From Luteibacter rhizovicinus (lineage in GTDB: Bacteria > Pseudomonadota > Gammaproteobacteria > Xanthomonadales > Rhodanobacteraceae), in assembly GCF_004342265.1 (NCBI RefSeq), contig NZ_SMCS01000002.1, positions 744,001 to 808,000 of the forward strand: 64,000 bases of DNA. Direction: 5' to 3'. Positions 19,490 through 29,083 of the stretch are shown in pieces (positions within the stretch are counted from its first letter, which is position 1; every line of letters begins with the position of its first letter). The position numbers were made by a program, and so were the translations under genes. The notes beneath the pieces are model-generated. The model saw only the letters and a program-made list of their open reading frames with translations, was not told the origin of the DNA and made no database searches.

Positions 19490-20122
19490 ATGCTCACGAC
19501 GCTTGTGGCAAGCAGCAAGGGCGGATGCGGTAAGTCCACGGTGGTAACCCAGCTGGCGGCTTACTGGACCCAGGCGGGCAAACGCACCGCCGTCATCGAC
19601 GCCGACCGGCAACACTCCAGCCTGCGCTGGGCCGGAAGACGACCGGACAACGTCCCGGCCGTCGCCGCCATCGAAGGTAGCCGCAAGGCCCTCGATCGCG
19701 TACCGGAACAAACCGAACGGGTCATCGTCGATACCCCGGCGGGCGTCACCGAGCGCGACCTCGAGCCATACATCGAGAAAGCCGACGTCCTCCTCGTGCC
19801 GGTACTCCCGTCCAGCTTCGACCTCGACGCCACCCTCGATTTCCTGCACATGCTCCGGAACATCCCGCGCATCAAACGCGGCAAGTTGCCGGTCGGCCTG
19901 GTAGGCAACCGCCTCAAGCCCTGGACCAACGCCAGCCAGAGCGCCATCGCCGAACTCGCCGAGCGCGCGCCCTTTCCGGTGGTTGCGGAACTTCGCGACT
20001 CCCAGGCGTACGTCTTGCTCACGGCGCTCGGTAAGGGCATCTTCGACTACAACTCGGAAAACGTACGCGGACACCAGGACGACTGGACGAAACTGTTGCG
20101 CTGGATAAAACGTAACGGTTGA
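19490..20122 (+). CDS. Orphan ParA/MinD-family P-loop ATPase
   Basis: The 210-residue protein has the deviant Walker A SKGGCGKST at residues 9-17, a DADRQHSSLRW Walker A-prime/switch I segment near 38-48, and VIVDTPAG as switch II/Walker B. This is the ParA family that positions plasmids, chromosomal origins or large protein assemblies. No parB, parS-like array or partner gene lies nearby; the next gene is sixA. Such solitary ParA proteins often position chemoreceptors, flagella, secretion systems or other cargo. Cargo here is unknown. Confidence 0.85.
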   Translation: MLTTLVASSKGGCGKSTVVTQLAAYWTQAGKRTAVIDADRQHSSLRWAGRRPDNVPAVAAIEGSRKALDRVPEQTERVIVDTPAGVTERDLEPYIEKADVLLVPVLPSSFDLDATLDFLHMLRNIPRIKRGKLPVGLVGNRLKPWTNASQSAIAELAERAPFPVVAELRDSQAYVLLTALGKGIFDYNSENVRGHQDDWTKLLRWIKRNG

Positions 20123-20187
20123 ACCCTAGGCTGGCGACGCGCGACACGATCCCGCCACGCTCGCGTGGCACGTAGGAGGCAACAACC

Positions 20188-20679
20188 ATGCACGAACTCA
20201 TCCTGTTGCGTCACGCCGAGGCCGAGCCTCCCGAGAAGGCGAAAGACGACCGTTCGCGAACCCTGACGGAACACGGCAAGCGCGAAGCCCGCGATACGGC
20301 GAAGTGGTTCGCCGAACACCACATCGAATATGACCGGATCCTCTGTTCGCCCGCGGTGCGAACCAAAGAAACCGCCATGCTCGCCCTCACCCACGGCAAG
20401 CCCCAATTCGTCGAAGAAATCTACGATGCCACCCCCGGCGACCTGATGGCCGTGCTCGACAAGCACCACGGTGTCGGACGCGTCGTTTTGGTCGGCCATA
20501 ACCCCGGCATCGAACAGCTCGTCGCCCTGCTGGTAGACGGCCGCTCGGACGACTATCGCGGCATGCCCCCTGGCGGCGTGGCTCGACTGACGCTCCAGAA
20601 GAAGGGCTCCATCGAGCCCGGCATCGCGAAGCTGGAAGCCTTTTGGTCGCCTAGTTTCAAAGAGTCGAAAGCTTCCTGA
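20188..20679 (+). CDS. sixA: Phosphohistidine phosphatase SixA-like (histidine phosphatase family)
   Basis: The 163-residue protein starts LILLRHAEAE, the RHG/RHA motif with the phospho-accepting His8, continues with RTLTEHGKREARDTAKWF and has VVLVGHNPGIEQL with the second catalytic His near residue 98. That is the short phosphoglycerate-mutase-like fold of SixA, which removes phosphate from histidine phosphotransfer domains or NPr. A strong GTAGGAGG ribosome site precedes the ATG. The YceI gene follows after 5 nt, so they are probably co-transcribed. The in vivo partner is unknown. Confidence 0.85.
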   Translation: MHELILLRHAEAEPPEKAKDDRSRTLTEHGKREARDTAKWFAEHHIEYDRILCSPAVRTKETAMLALTHGKPQFVEEIYDATPGDLMAVLDKHHGVGRVVLVGHNPGIEQLVALLVDGRSDDYRGMPPGGVARLTLQKKGSIEPGIAKLEAFWSPSFKESKAS

Positions 20680-20684
20680 TCACC

Positions 20685-21260
20685 TTGAAACGGGCCCTCC
20701 GCCACATCGTCCCGGCGGCTATCTTTCTGTTCACGACGGCGCCGGCCGGCGCCGCCGATCTTCGTATCGATCCCGTGAAGTCGCACGCCGAATTCGGTGT
20801 GCGACTCCTTTGGGTGAGCACGGTATCGGGCGTTTTCGACAATATCCGCGGCGATATCGCCATCGACCGGATCAATCAGACCGCCGTGGTCGACGCCGTC
20901 ATCGACGCGGACAGCATCCGCATGGAGTCGGCCCGGCTGCGTCGCTGGGTGCTCGCCCCCGAATTCTTCGACTCGGTGCACTATCCGCAGATCCAGTTCG
21001 TATCGACGCCCACGCCGTTGGAATCGTTGACCCATGGCGGCACATTGCAAGGCCGGCTCACGATCCGCGGCATCACCCGCGACGTCGACTTCCGCCTGCT
21101 TCCCAGCCCATGCCCCACGGAATCGATGGATGGCTGCGTAGTACAGGTGCAAGGCACCATCGACCGCACGGATTTCGACATGCTCGGTCGTCGTGGCGCG
21201 TTGTCCGACCGCGTGAACCTCGGCCTGATCATCGTACTGGCGATGCCCGAGGCGTACTGA
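20685..21260 (+). CDS. YceI-family periplasmic lipid-binding-like protein
   Basis: Translation likely begins at a TTG, giving 191 residues with a Sec signal peptide (MKRALRHIVPAAIFLFTTAPAGA). The mature part opens with LRIDPVKSHAEFGVRLLWVSTVSGVFDNIRGDIAID, the YceI lipocalin-like beta-barrel start, and LQGRLTIRGITRDVDFRL is the family's central strand pair. YceI proteins bind isoprenoids such as polyprenyl lipids or ubiquinone in the periplasm. It sits 5 nt after sixA and upstream of a cardiolipin-synthase-like lipoprotein. Confidence 0.88.
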   Translation: MKRALRHIVPAAIFLFTTAPAGAADLRIDPVKSHAEFGVRLLWVSTVSGVFDNIRGDIAIDRINQTAVVDAVIDADSIRMESARLRRWVLAPEFFDSVHYPQIQFVSTPTPLESLTHGGTLQGRLTIRGITRDVDFRLLPSPCPTESMDGCVVQVQGTIDRTDFDMLGRRGALSDRVNLGLIIVLAMPEAY

Positions 21261-21301
21261 CTCCACCTGTCGCGGCATCCTCTCCCCTATCATGTCCGGA
21301 T

Positions 21302-23227
21302 ATGCGTCGCCTCGCGCTTTTCCTCATCCTGACCGCCACCGCACTCGTGCAGGGGTGTTCCCTGTCACACGCCCATATCCACCGGGCGGACGTCATCGTG
21401 GCCCAGACCATCGACAGGGAATCGACCTGCGCCGGCGCCGATCATTGCGCGACCTCGTCGCCGCTTATCGCCGCCGCCGAGGAAGCAAATTCGGCATCCA
21501 CCGCGGATAAGCCCGTACACGTGGCCACGCTGCTCGACGACGGCGAGGCGGCGATGGCTGCCCGGATCAACCTTATCCACGCAGCGCGCAGGACCATCGA
21601 CGTCCAGACCTACATCTGGGAGCAGGACGATGCGGGCAATCTGGTACTGAATGAGCTGATCAAGGCCGCCCGGCGCGGTGTGCAGGTCCGCATCCTGGCC
21701 GACCAGTTGTTCTCTTTCCGCGATCCGGAATTGCTTGCGAAGCTCGCGCGTGCGAACGAGAACCTCCAGATCCGCCTGTACAACCCGACCTTCCAGAGCG
21801 CGAAGACGCCGCCGCTGGAATTCGCCGCCGGCATCCTGTGCTGCTTCTACAAGTTCAACCAGCGCATGCACAACAAGCTGTTCCTCGTGGACGATCTCGT
21901 CGGCATCGCCGGTGGCCGCAACTATGAGGATCGCTACTTCGACTGGGACAACACCTTCGATTACGTGGACCGCGACGTGATGATCGGCGGCCCCGTCGCG
22001 AAAACCATGGCGGCCAGCTTCGACCTCTTCTGGGAACACAAGCGTTCCGCTCCCCTTACCCATCTGCGCGACGTGAACCAAGCCATCGTCGCGGACGACG
22101 AGGGAAAGCAGCGATGGACCGAACCGGCATACGAGAAACCCGATCGTGTCGAGCAACTGCTGTGGGAAGCGGACGATCCCGACTGGCTCGATCAACATAT
22201 CGGCCGCGAAACGCTGCGAATGAACAAGGTCGAATACCAGTCCGATCTTCCGGGCAAGACCGACAACCCGAAGCGCCGTGAAGTCCGCGCACTCACGCGG
22301 CACCTGATGGGACTGATGCGCAACGCGAAAAGCGAAATCGTGCTGCAGACGCCCTACCTGGTCATGAGCAAACCCGCCCGTCGGATCTTCAAGGAAATTC
22401 ACAAGCGCGAGCAGCCACCCCGGGTCATCGTGTCCACCAACTCGCTGGCATCGACGGACGCGTTCGCGGTGTATGCCGTGTCGTACAAACACCGCAAACG
22501 CTACCTCATCGACTACGGCTTCGAGATCTACGAAATGAAGCCGCGTCCGGGCAATACCGATGGCGATGGGCTCGACAGGCGTCCCGAAGCCGGCACGCTC
22601 CCGCCTTACACAGCGACCGCCGGAGGTGGCAGCGGTAGCGGCAGCCGGGGCCGCCGCGGCGAGCGCGCAGGCGCGCCCAGCGAAGCCACCGGTCCTTTCG
22701 CCTTGGGCAGCCACTCTCACAAGGGCGCGCGCAATCGACCCGCGCCGCTGATCACCGAGGGCGTCCGCTTCGGACTGCACGCCAAGTCGATCGTCATCGA
22801 CGACACCTTCGCGATGGTCGGGTCGCACAACTTCGATCCGCGTTCGGACCACTACAACACCGAATCGGGCGTGATCGTCTACGACAAGCGCTTCGCCGAT
22901 CGCCTGCGCCAGTCGATCATGCAGGACACGCTACCCGGCAACGCCTGGGTCATCGGTCCGCGGGAGAAAACGCTCGGCGTGCTCTCGGAGGTCAACGAGG
23001 CGATCGGAGACGTGTCCGAACACCTGCCGTTCTTCGACCTGTGGCCCTTCCGCTATGCGACCAGCTACGACCTGAAACCCGGCTGCATTCCCATGCGCTG
23101 GACCGATCCGCGGTTCTTCGAATGCTACGAGCCCGTCGGCGACTTCCCGGAAGTCGACGTATCGCTGAAACTCATCTACACCCGCATGATCACGGCCTTC
23201 GGCGCATCGGCGGCCGGCATCCTGTAA
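21302..23227 (+). CDS. Phospholipase D-family lipoprotein, cardiolipin synthase C-like
   Basis: The ATG at 21302 gives a lipoprotein signal (MRRLALFLILTATALVQGC, lipobox LVQGC) and a 641-residue product. Two HKD motifs are present: HNKLFLVDDLVGIAGGRNYEDRYFD around residue 193 and HAKSIVIDDTFAMVGSHNFDPRS around residue 494. This pair defines PLD-superfamily phosphatidyltransferases; ClsC uses phosphatidylethanolamine and phosphatidylglycerol to make cardiolipin. The protein is longer than ClsC because of a Gly/Ser/Arg-rich low-complexity insert (about 440-475) between the motifs. The lipid anchor places it in the envelope. An in-frame extension to 20810 runs through yceI and is not real. Confidence 0.88.
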   Translation: MRRLALFLILTATALVQGCSLSHAHIHRADVIVAQTIDRESTCAGADHCATSSPLIAAAEEANSASTADKPVHVATLLDDGEAAMAARINLIHAARRTIDVQTYIWEQDDAGNLVLNELIKAARRGVQVRILADQLFSFRDPELLAKLARANENLQIRLYNPTFQSAKTPPLEFAAGILCCFYKFNQRMHNKLFLVDDLVGIAGGRNYEDRYFDWDNTFDYVDRDVMIGGPVAKTMAASFDLFWEHKRSAPLTHLRDVNQAIVADDEGKQRWTEPAYEKPDRVEQLLWEADDPDWLDQHIGRETLRMNKVEYQSDLPGKTDNPKRREVRALTRHLMGLMRNAKSEIVLQTPYLVMSKPARRIFKEIHKREQPPRVIVSTNSLASTDAFAVYAVSYKHRKRYLIDYGFEIYEMKPRPGNTDGDGLDRRPEAGTLPPYTATAGGGSGSGSRGRRGERAGAPSEATGPFALGSHSHKGARNRPAPLITEGVRFGLHAKSIVIDDTFAMVGSHNFDPRSDHYNTESGVIVYDKRFADRLRQSIMQDTLPGNAWVIGPREKTLGVLSEVNEAIGDVSEHLPFFDLWPFRYATSYDLKPGCIPMRWTDPRFFECYEPVGDFPEVDVSLKLIYTRMITAFGASAAGIL

Positions 23228-23287
23228 CGCGCGGCCGACCTGTAGGAGCCCGCATGCAGGGCCCGCACCAATGCAGGCATGGGTACG

Positions 23288-23788
23288 TTACAACCCGCGC
23301 GTCAGTTCGAACCTGATCGGCAGTTCCGCCGTATACGAGGCGGGTCGCGACTCGACCTGCGCGAAACGCCAGGTACGGACAGCCTGTTCCGCCGCACGAT
23401 CCAGCTCGATGTCGCCGCTGGACCTTCCCACCGCGACATGGGTGACATCGCCACTGGGCGTCACCGTGACACTCAGCACGACCTGACCTTCGCGCTGCGC
23501 ACGTAACGCCGACATCGGATAACGCGGCGAAGGCATGTACACCGGCACCAGCGCGGGTACATCGGCCACTTTCGATCCAGCGGCAACCACGGGGACGGCC
23601 ATCGATGAAGCCCTGGCGGCAGAACGTGACGGATCGTCGGCCGCGTGCCGCGGCGACGTAGCGGCAGCGGCATGCCGGGCCGCGAGCGGCTCGCGATCGT
23701 AGGTAAGCGCCGTGAGCCAGGTCGTGCCGGCGATGCCGACTACCAGCCCCAGCAAGCTCAAGGCCGTCGTGCTGCGCATGGAAAACAT
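23288..23788 (-). CDS. TonB-like C-terminal domain protein (energy transducer TonB family)
   Basis: Starting at the ATG at 23788, which follows a GAGGG site, the 166-residue protein has one N-terminal membrane segment (STTALSLLGLVVGIAGTTWL), an Ala/Ser-rich linker and a C-terminal domain from about 85: YPMSALRAQREGQVVLSVTVTPSGDVTHVAV, then LDRAAEQAVRTWRF. This is the TonB_C fold. There are no ExbB/ExbD genes nearby and the linker lacks the classic Pro/Lys-rich stretch, so it may be an accessory TonB homologue. A longer start at 23824 is possible. Confidence 0.82.
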   Translation of the reverse strand: MFSMRSTTALSLLGLVVGIAGTTWLTALTYDREPLAARHAAAATSPRHAADDPSRSAARASSMAVPVVAAGSKVADVPALVPVYMPSPRYPMSALRAQREGQVVLSVTVTPSGDVTHVAVGRSSGDIELDRAAEQAVRTWRFAQVESRPASYTAELPIRFELTRGL

Positions 23789-23857
23789 GAAACCCTCTAT
23801 AACGAAGACGCCCCACACGAACACGCATGGGGCGCCGGTTTAGCGAAGCGAAGAAAA

Positions 23858-25156
23858 TCAGGGGCGTTCGAGAATCGCCGTGACGCCCATGCCGCCAGCC
23901 GTGCAGATAGAAATCAGACCGCGGCCGGAGCCCTTCTGTTCCAGCATCTTCGCCAGCGTCGCCACGATGCGCGCGCCGGTCGCCGCGAACGGATGACCCG
24001 TGGCGAGACTGGACCCAAGCACATTGAGCTTCGCCGGATCGATGCTGCCCAACGGGGCGTCGAGGCCGAGGCGGTTGCGGCAATAATCTTCCGACTCCCA
24101 TGCACGCAGCGTGCACAGCACCTGCGCGGCAAAGGCTTCGTGGATCTCGTAGAAGTCGAAATCCTGCAACGTCAGGCCCGCCTGCTTCAACATGCGGGGC
24201 ACAGCGACGGTAGGTGCCATCAACAGGCCCTCGCCGTGCACGAAGTCGACCGCGGCAACCTGCGCGTAAGTGAGGTAGGCCTGGATGCCGAGTCCGCGAG
24301 CCGCCGCCCACTCGTCGCTGGCGAGCAGCACCGCCGCCGCGCCGTCGGAAAGACCGGTGGAATTACCAGCGGTCAGCGTGCCCTGGCCCGATGTCTTATC
24401 GAACGCGGGCTTCAGCGAGCCGAGTTTTTCGAGCGTGGAGTCGGGACGCAGGAATCCGTCGCGCTTCAGACCGCGAAACGGAACGACCAGGTCGTCGAAA
24501 AAACCGGACTCGTACGCCGCGCCCAGCTTCTGATGGCTTTCCATCGCGAGCTGGTCCTGCGCCTGACGGCCGATGTGCCATTCCTTCGCCATCATCTCGC
24601 AGTGATCGCCCATCGACTTGCCGGTGCGCGGTTCGGCCACGCCGGGGAACGACGGCTTCAGTTCCTTGAACGAGAACCCGCGCGTGGCGGCGGTGAACTT
24701 TTCCTTGAACGTCTTCGCGCGGTTCATCGCCAGCAAGCGCTTACGCAGCCGCTGGCCATACACGATGGGTACGTCGCTGGTCGTGTCCGAGCCGCCCGCG
24801 ATGCCGGCGTCGATCTGGCCCGTCGCGATCTTGTTCGCGACGATGATCGCGTTATCGAGCGAGGTACCGCAGGCGCGTGCCGTGGTGATGCCGGGCGTTG
24901 TGGGGGCCAGGCCGGACGAAAGCAGGGCTTCGCGCGCCAGGTTCCATTCCGAGGAATGTTTGATGACCGCGCCCATGGCCACTTCGCCGAGTTCCACGCC
25001 ATGCAGCCCGAACTTCTCGACCAGGGCGCCAAGCACCTTGACCGACATGCCGAAGTTACCTACGTCGGCGTAAGCCGTATTGTTGCGACAGAAAGGGATG
25101 CGGACGCCACCCACTACACCCACGCGCTTTTGCGTCTTTTCCATGCTCAAGGACAA
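23858..25156 (-). CDS. Acetyl-CoA C-acyltransferase (thiolase, FadI-like)
   Basis: The 432-residue thiolase has the nucleophile Cys in ITTARACGTSLDNA near residue 96, YEIHEAFAAQ near 341, the GHPFAATGAR His and the CTAGGMG second catalytic Cys near the C-terminus. Length and sequence style match the FadI branch that cleaves 3-ketoacyl-CoA in beta-oxidation, but no fadJ partner is next to it. It could also be a biosynthetic acetoacetyl-CoA thiolase. An alternative start is the ATG 12 nt downstream (MEKTQKR). Confidence 0.88.
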   Translation of the reverse strand: MSLSMEKTQKRVGVVGGVRIPFCRNNTAYADVGNFGMSVKVLGALVEKFGLHGVELGEVAMGAVIKHSSEWNLAREALLSSGLAPTTPGITTARACGTSLDNAIIVANKIATGQIDAGIAGGSDTTSDVPIVYGQRLRKRLLAMNRAKTFKEKFTAATRGFSFKELKPSFPGVAEPRTGKSMGDHCEMMAKEWHIGRQAQDQLAMESHQKLGAAYESGFFDDLVVPFRGLKRDGFLRPDSTLEKLGSLKPAFDKTSGQGTLTAGNSTGLSDGAAAVLLASDEWAAARGLGIQAYLTYAQVAAVDFVHGEGLLMAPTVAVPRMLKQAGLTLQDFDFYEIHEAFAAQVLCTLRAWESEDYCRNRLGLDAPLGSIDPAKLNVLGSSLATGHPFAATGARIVATLAKMLEQKGSGRGLISICTAGGMGVTAILERP

Positions 25157-25365
25157 TCCGAAACCGATAGGGGGCCGTTACCGGCCAAAAGGAGCCCGGA
25201 CGCCGACGATCGCCGACGAACGCGTATCGGCAAGGCTAACCCGCATCACCCCACGACGAAAGCCCTGCGCGACGCACGGCAGCACTTTATTCAGGCGTCA
25301 TGAGATCCAGCGCACGTCTGGGCCGATGCTAGACTTACCCTCCTTTGCCGTTCGGAAACCGCGTC

Positions 25366-26493
25366 GTGAACGAGTCCCTTATTGCCTGCCCCGCCGTTCT
25401 GGCGCTGGAACTGGCCGAGGGCGAACGGCCTTCGCGGCTGGAACTCACGCGCGACGAGGCCCAGACCCTGGCCGCCCTGATCGCCGACGACCTCCGTGCC
25501 CTGCTGCCAGGCGTCGAAGACTCGCGCTTTGCGCTGGCTGGCGCCCTCTTCGACGGCGTGGAACTGCTGCGCCCCGGCTTTCCGGTGTTCGCGACGCTGG
25601 AAGAGCTCGCCCGCCGCGTTCCGCGCGTCACCACCGCTGGCGGCATCGTCTCGTTCGGCACTCATGAAGGCCACATGCCCGCCCAGCCGCTGGTACCGGA
25701 CATGGTTTACGCCGACGGCCCCATGCGCCTGATGCCGTGGATGCTGCTGGCCCCGGCCGATCTGGCCGAGTCGCTGACCGAGCGGATGGAAGTGGAGCTG
25801 GTGGGCCGGGGCGAAGCGAGCGCTGCCACGGCCGACTTCATCATGCGAACCCTTGGCATCCGCCTGGAGCACGCGCGCTATCTCAGCCGCGACGACCTGC
25901 TCGCGCTGACCTGCGTGCAATACGAACACGTAAACCTGGCGCCGCTATGGACGGTGCTGGAAGCCGCCCTGCTCACGCCGTATCGCGAGGAAACCGCGCT
26001 CGGCTCGCGCGGTCTTCCCCTGCATTACGCCGACGGCCGCGTCGGCATTCCCGGTCCTGCCGCCTGGTTCGCTGCGTCGGGCAGCCGTCGCGACAATCCG
26101 GCGCACGAGTTCGCGGGCACCATCTTCGAACTGCGCCAGTACGCGGCGCTGCTAGCCGCACACCACGTACCGCTTCATCTGGAGGGAGCCCCCGCCAGCA
26201 CCGCCGGCTATCTGGTCGAAGCACTGGCCGAGCCCGATGCCAGCCTTCCCACGCCCCAGTTCTACGCCCACGAAGCGACGGGTCTTGGCATCGCCGCGAT
26301 CACGGTCGCGCAGCCAGTACCCGGCCGCGCCCGCGTGCTGGCCCACGGTTATCCCCTGGCACCGGATGCACTGGGCCCCATGCTCGACGCCCTGGCCGAA
26401 CGGTATGGCTGCGACCTCGACATACATGCGCTCGGCCGTGTCCTGCTCGACGATCAGGCAACCCTGACGGCACCGGCGCCCGCCCTGCACTGA
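25366..26493 (+). CDS. Conserved hypothetical protein, unknown function
   Basis: I choose the GTG at 25366, preceded by GGAAA, over an in-frame TTG at 25345; the product has 375 residues (MNESLIACPAVLALELAEGE). It is a soluble protein of regular alpha/beta character with no signal peptide or membrane segment and no motif I can name. Features that may help a search are GGIVSFGTHEGHMPAQPLVPDM near 90-112 and GIPGPAAWFAASGSRRDNPAHEF near 225-247. A CTAGACTT element at 25328-25335 may be the -10 box of its promoter. Its neighbours are a divergent thiolase and a c-di-GMP protein. Confidence 0.7.
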   Translation: MNESLIACPAVLALELAEGERPSRLELTRDEAQTLAALIADDLRALLPGVEDSRFALAGALFDGVELLRPGFPVFATLEELARRVPRVTTAGGIVSFGTHEGHMPAQPLVPDMVYADGPMRLMPWMLLAPADLAESLTERMEVELVGRGEASAATADFIMRTLGIRLEHARYLSRDDLLALTCVQYEHVNLAPLWTVLEAALLTPYREETALGSRGLPLHYADGRVGIPGPAAWFAASGSRRDNPAHEFAGTIFELRQYAALLAAHHVPLHLEGAPASTAGYLVEALAEPDASLPTPQFYAHEATGLGIAAITVAQPVPGRARVLAHGYPLAPDALGPMLDALAERYGCDLDIHALGRVLLDDQATLTAPAPALH

Positions 26494-26586
26494 ATGTTGT
26501 CCATTCGGTGACGGAATTCGCGACCTTAGCGATATACGGCCGCCGCCCCACGGATTAGAGTGCGTCATCGTCACAACGGCGTTTCC

Positions 26587-29067
26587 ATGCACGATCCCGT
26601 AAACCTCCAGCGCGAGCCCATCGAAGGGTGGCCGGCCTATGTACTGGCGCGCGCGCCCGCGCTCGTCGCCTACGTGGACGCCAGTCTTCGTTACCGCTAC
26701 GCCAACGAACGCTATCTGGAATGGATGGGTGTCGACTGGAGTTTTGCACTCGGCTCTCATCTGGCCGATGTCCTCTCCCCCACGCTCTATGCCGGCATCG
26801 AACCCAATCTGCGCGCCGCGCTGTCCGGCCGCACCGTCGTGTCGGACCACGAAATCGGCGAAGGCGACAACACGCGCTATGCGCAGGCCACGTTCAATCC
26901 GGACGTCGCCGAAGACGGCGCGATCCGCGGCGTCATCATTGCCGTCATCGACATCTCCGAACGGCGCGAGCTGGAAAACCGGCTGCTCGAAAGCCAGCGA
27001 AGGTTCTCGCAGGCCTTCCGCTACGCCGCCATCGGCATGGCGCTGGTGTATCCGGATGGGCGCTGGCTCCAGGTCAACGACGCCATATGCTCGATGCTCG
27101 GCTATAGCGAAGACGACCTGCTGTCCTCGACCTTCCAGGACATCACGCATCCGGACGATCTCGCCGCCGACCTCGCGCTGGTGGACAGGCTGCTGGACGG
27201 CGAACTTATGTCGTACCACATGGAAAAGCGCTACCTGCATCGCGACGGACACGTGGTCCATGCGCTGCTCAGCGTTTCGCTGGTACGCGACGAAACCAAT
27301 CAGCCGCTGTACTTCGTTTCGCAGTTGCAGGACATCACCGAGCGCAAAGCATTCGAGGACGCACTGTTCCGCGAGCGCGAGCTGGCCGAGGTCACGCTGA
27401 AATCGATCGGCGACGCGGTGATCACCACCGACCCGAACATGATCGTGACGTCGCTCAACCCCATTGCCGAGGCCATGACCGGCTGGTCCAGTCACGAAGC
27501 CGTCGGGCGTCCGATGGACGAAGTGTTCCATCTGCGCGATCCCTTGACGCGTCAGCCCATTCCTAACCCGTTGATCTCCGCCGTCACCAAGAACGCGATC
27601 GTCGGACTGACCACCGATGCCATCCTCGTTCACCGCAATGGCTTCGACAGTCCGATCGAGGATTCCGCGGCACCGATCCACGACCACGCCGGCAACGTGG
27701 TGGGTGGCGTGGTCGTGTTTCACGACGTCAGCGAGACGCGCGCCCTCGCGCTGAAGATGGCGCACCTGGCACATCACGACACGCTGACCGGCCTGCCCAA
27801 TCGCGCTCTGTTGCAGTCGCGCATCGAACTCGCGGTCACCGTTGCCATGCGTCGCACGCAACGCACCGCCGTACTCTTCGTCGACATCGATCATTTCAAA
27901 CAGATCAACGACACGCTCGGCCATGCCGCCGGCGATGCCATGCTTCAGGAAGTCGCGCGCCGCATACGCATGAGCGTGCGCAGCGACGATACGGTAAGCC
28001 GCCTTGGCGGCGACGAATTCGTCGTCCTTCTGCCGCATATCGAATCGCAGCGCGATGCCGCGTCCGTCGCGGAAAAGGTACTCGAAGTCTGCAGCCAGGC
28101 CGTCGCCGTCGAAGGCTCCGAGCTGGCTATCAGTTTCAGTATCGGCATCAGCGTTTTTCCGGACGACGCCCGCGACGCCGACGCGCTGATGCGAAATGCC
28201 GACACCGCGATGTACGAAGCGAAGATGCAGGGCCGTAACGGCTTCCGCTTCTTCAACGCGGCCATGAACGAACGCAACGCCGCACGCGTGCGCATCGAAG
28301 TCGAACTCCGCAAGGCGCTGGCACGCAACGAACTGAGCCTGCACTACCAGCCCAAGGTGGACACAAGGCTCGGCATCATCATCGGCGCCGAAGCGCTGCT
28401 GCGCTGGCAAGTCGATGGCGAGGACGTGTACACGCCCGAACAGTTCATACCGGTAGCGGAAGACTGCGGCCTCATCATTCCCATCGGCGAATGGGCCCTG
28501 CGCGAAGCCTGCCGGCAGACGCAGGAATGGCACACGATGTATCGACCGCTTTCCGTATCGGTCAACGTGTCGCCATTGCAGTTCCAGCAAACGCGCTTCT
28601 TCGAAACGCTGCGCGACGCACTGGCCGAAAGCCAGTTGCATCCCACGCTGCTGGAACTCGAACTTACCGAACGCATGGTGATGGAGGGTGGCGACCACAT
28701 CGCCAGCCTGTTACGCCGCATCAAGGAACTCGGCGTCGTCCTCAGCCTGGACGACTTCGGCACGGGTTATTGCAGCCTTTCGTATCTGAAGCACTTCCCG
28801 ATCGACACGCTGAAAATCGATCGCGCCTTCGTTCGGGACATTGCCTGGGACGCCGACAGCGCGGCAATCACCAGCGCCATCATCGCCATGGCGCACAGCC
28901 TCAACAAAAACGTGCTGGCCGAAGGCGTCGAAACCATGGAACAGGCGACCTTCCTCGGCGCCGCGGGTTGCCCGCAGATGCAGGGCTTCCTGTTCGGCAA
29001 AGCGGTATCGGCGAAAGAGTTCGAGGCGCGCATCGCGGCGATAAACACGGGCGACCTGACGGTCTGA
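26587..29067 (+). CDS. PAS-PAS-PAS-GGDEF-EAL cyclic-di-GMP turnover protein
   Basis: The ATG at 26587 (826 residues) is preferred to a GTG at 26560; neither has a strong ribosome site. Three PAS regions fill residues about 1-385 (ending segments DISERRELENRLLESQ and DITERKAFEDALF are typical PAS-PAC junctions). The GGDEF domain has RLGGDEFVVLL with an RSDD inhibitory site five residues before it, and DNFKQ-type VDIDHFKQIND. The EAL domain keeps EALLR, LELTER, DDFGTGYCSLSYL, LKIDRAF and AEGVET, so both domains look catalytic. No membrane segment is seen; it is a cytoplasmic sensor that may make or degrade c-di-GMP depending on its PAS input. Confidence 0.93.
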   Translation: MHDPVNLQREPIEGWPAYVLARAPALVAYVDASLRYRYANERYLEWMGVDWSFALGSHLADVLSPTLYAGIEPNLRAALSGRTVVSDHEIGEGDNTRYAQATFNPDVAEDGAIRGVIIAVIDISERRELENRLLESQRRFSQAFRYAAIGMALVYPDGRWLQVNDAICSMLGYSEDDLLSSTFQDITHPDDLAADLALVDRLLDGELMSYHMEKRYLHRDGHVVHALLSVSLVRDETNQPLYFVSQLQDITERKAFEDALFRERELAEVTLKSIGDAVITTDPNMIVTSLNPIAEAMTGWSSHEAVGRPMDEVFHLRDPLTRQPIPNPLISAVTKNAIVGLTTDAILVHRNGFDSPIEDSAAPIHDHAGNVVGGVVVFHDVSETRALALKMAHLAHHDTLTGLPNRALLQSRIELAVTVAMRRTQRTAVLFVDIDHFKQINDTLGHAAGDAMLQEVARRIRMSVRSDDTVSRLGGDEFVVLLPHIESQRDAASVAEKVLEVCSQAVAVEGSELAISFSIGISVFPDDARDADALMRNADTAMYEAKMQGRNGFRFFNAAMNERNAARVRIEVELRKALARNELSLHYQPKVDTRLGIIIGAEALLRWQVDGEDVYTPEQFIPVAEDCGLIIPIGEWALREACRQTQEWHTMYRPLSVSVNVSPLQFQQTRFFETLRDALAESQLHPTLLELELTERMVMEGGDHIASLLRRIKELGVVLSLDDFGTGYCSLSYLKHFPIDTLKIDRAFVRDIAWDADSAAITSAIIAMAHSLNKNVLAEGVETMEQATFLGAAGCPQMQGFLFGKAVSAKEFEARIAAINTGDLTV

Positions 29068-29083
29068 ACACCCCGCCATCCCG

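Noticed and set aside
20810-21301. In-frame upstream extension of the cardiolipin-synthase-like gene through yceI
   Set aside because: The sequence before 21302 has no similarity to the family and a perfect lipoprotein signal begins at 21302.
26152-28698. 848-codon minus-strand open frame opposite the GGDEF-EAL gene
   Set aside because: No domain matches, and the plus strand has intact catalytic motifs throughout.
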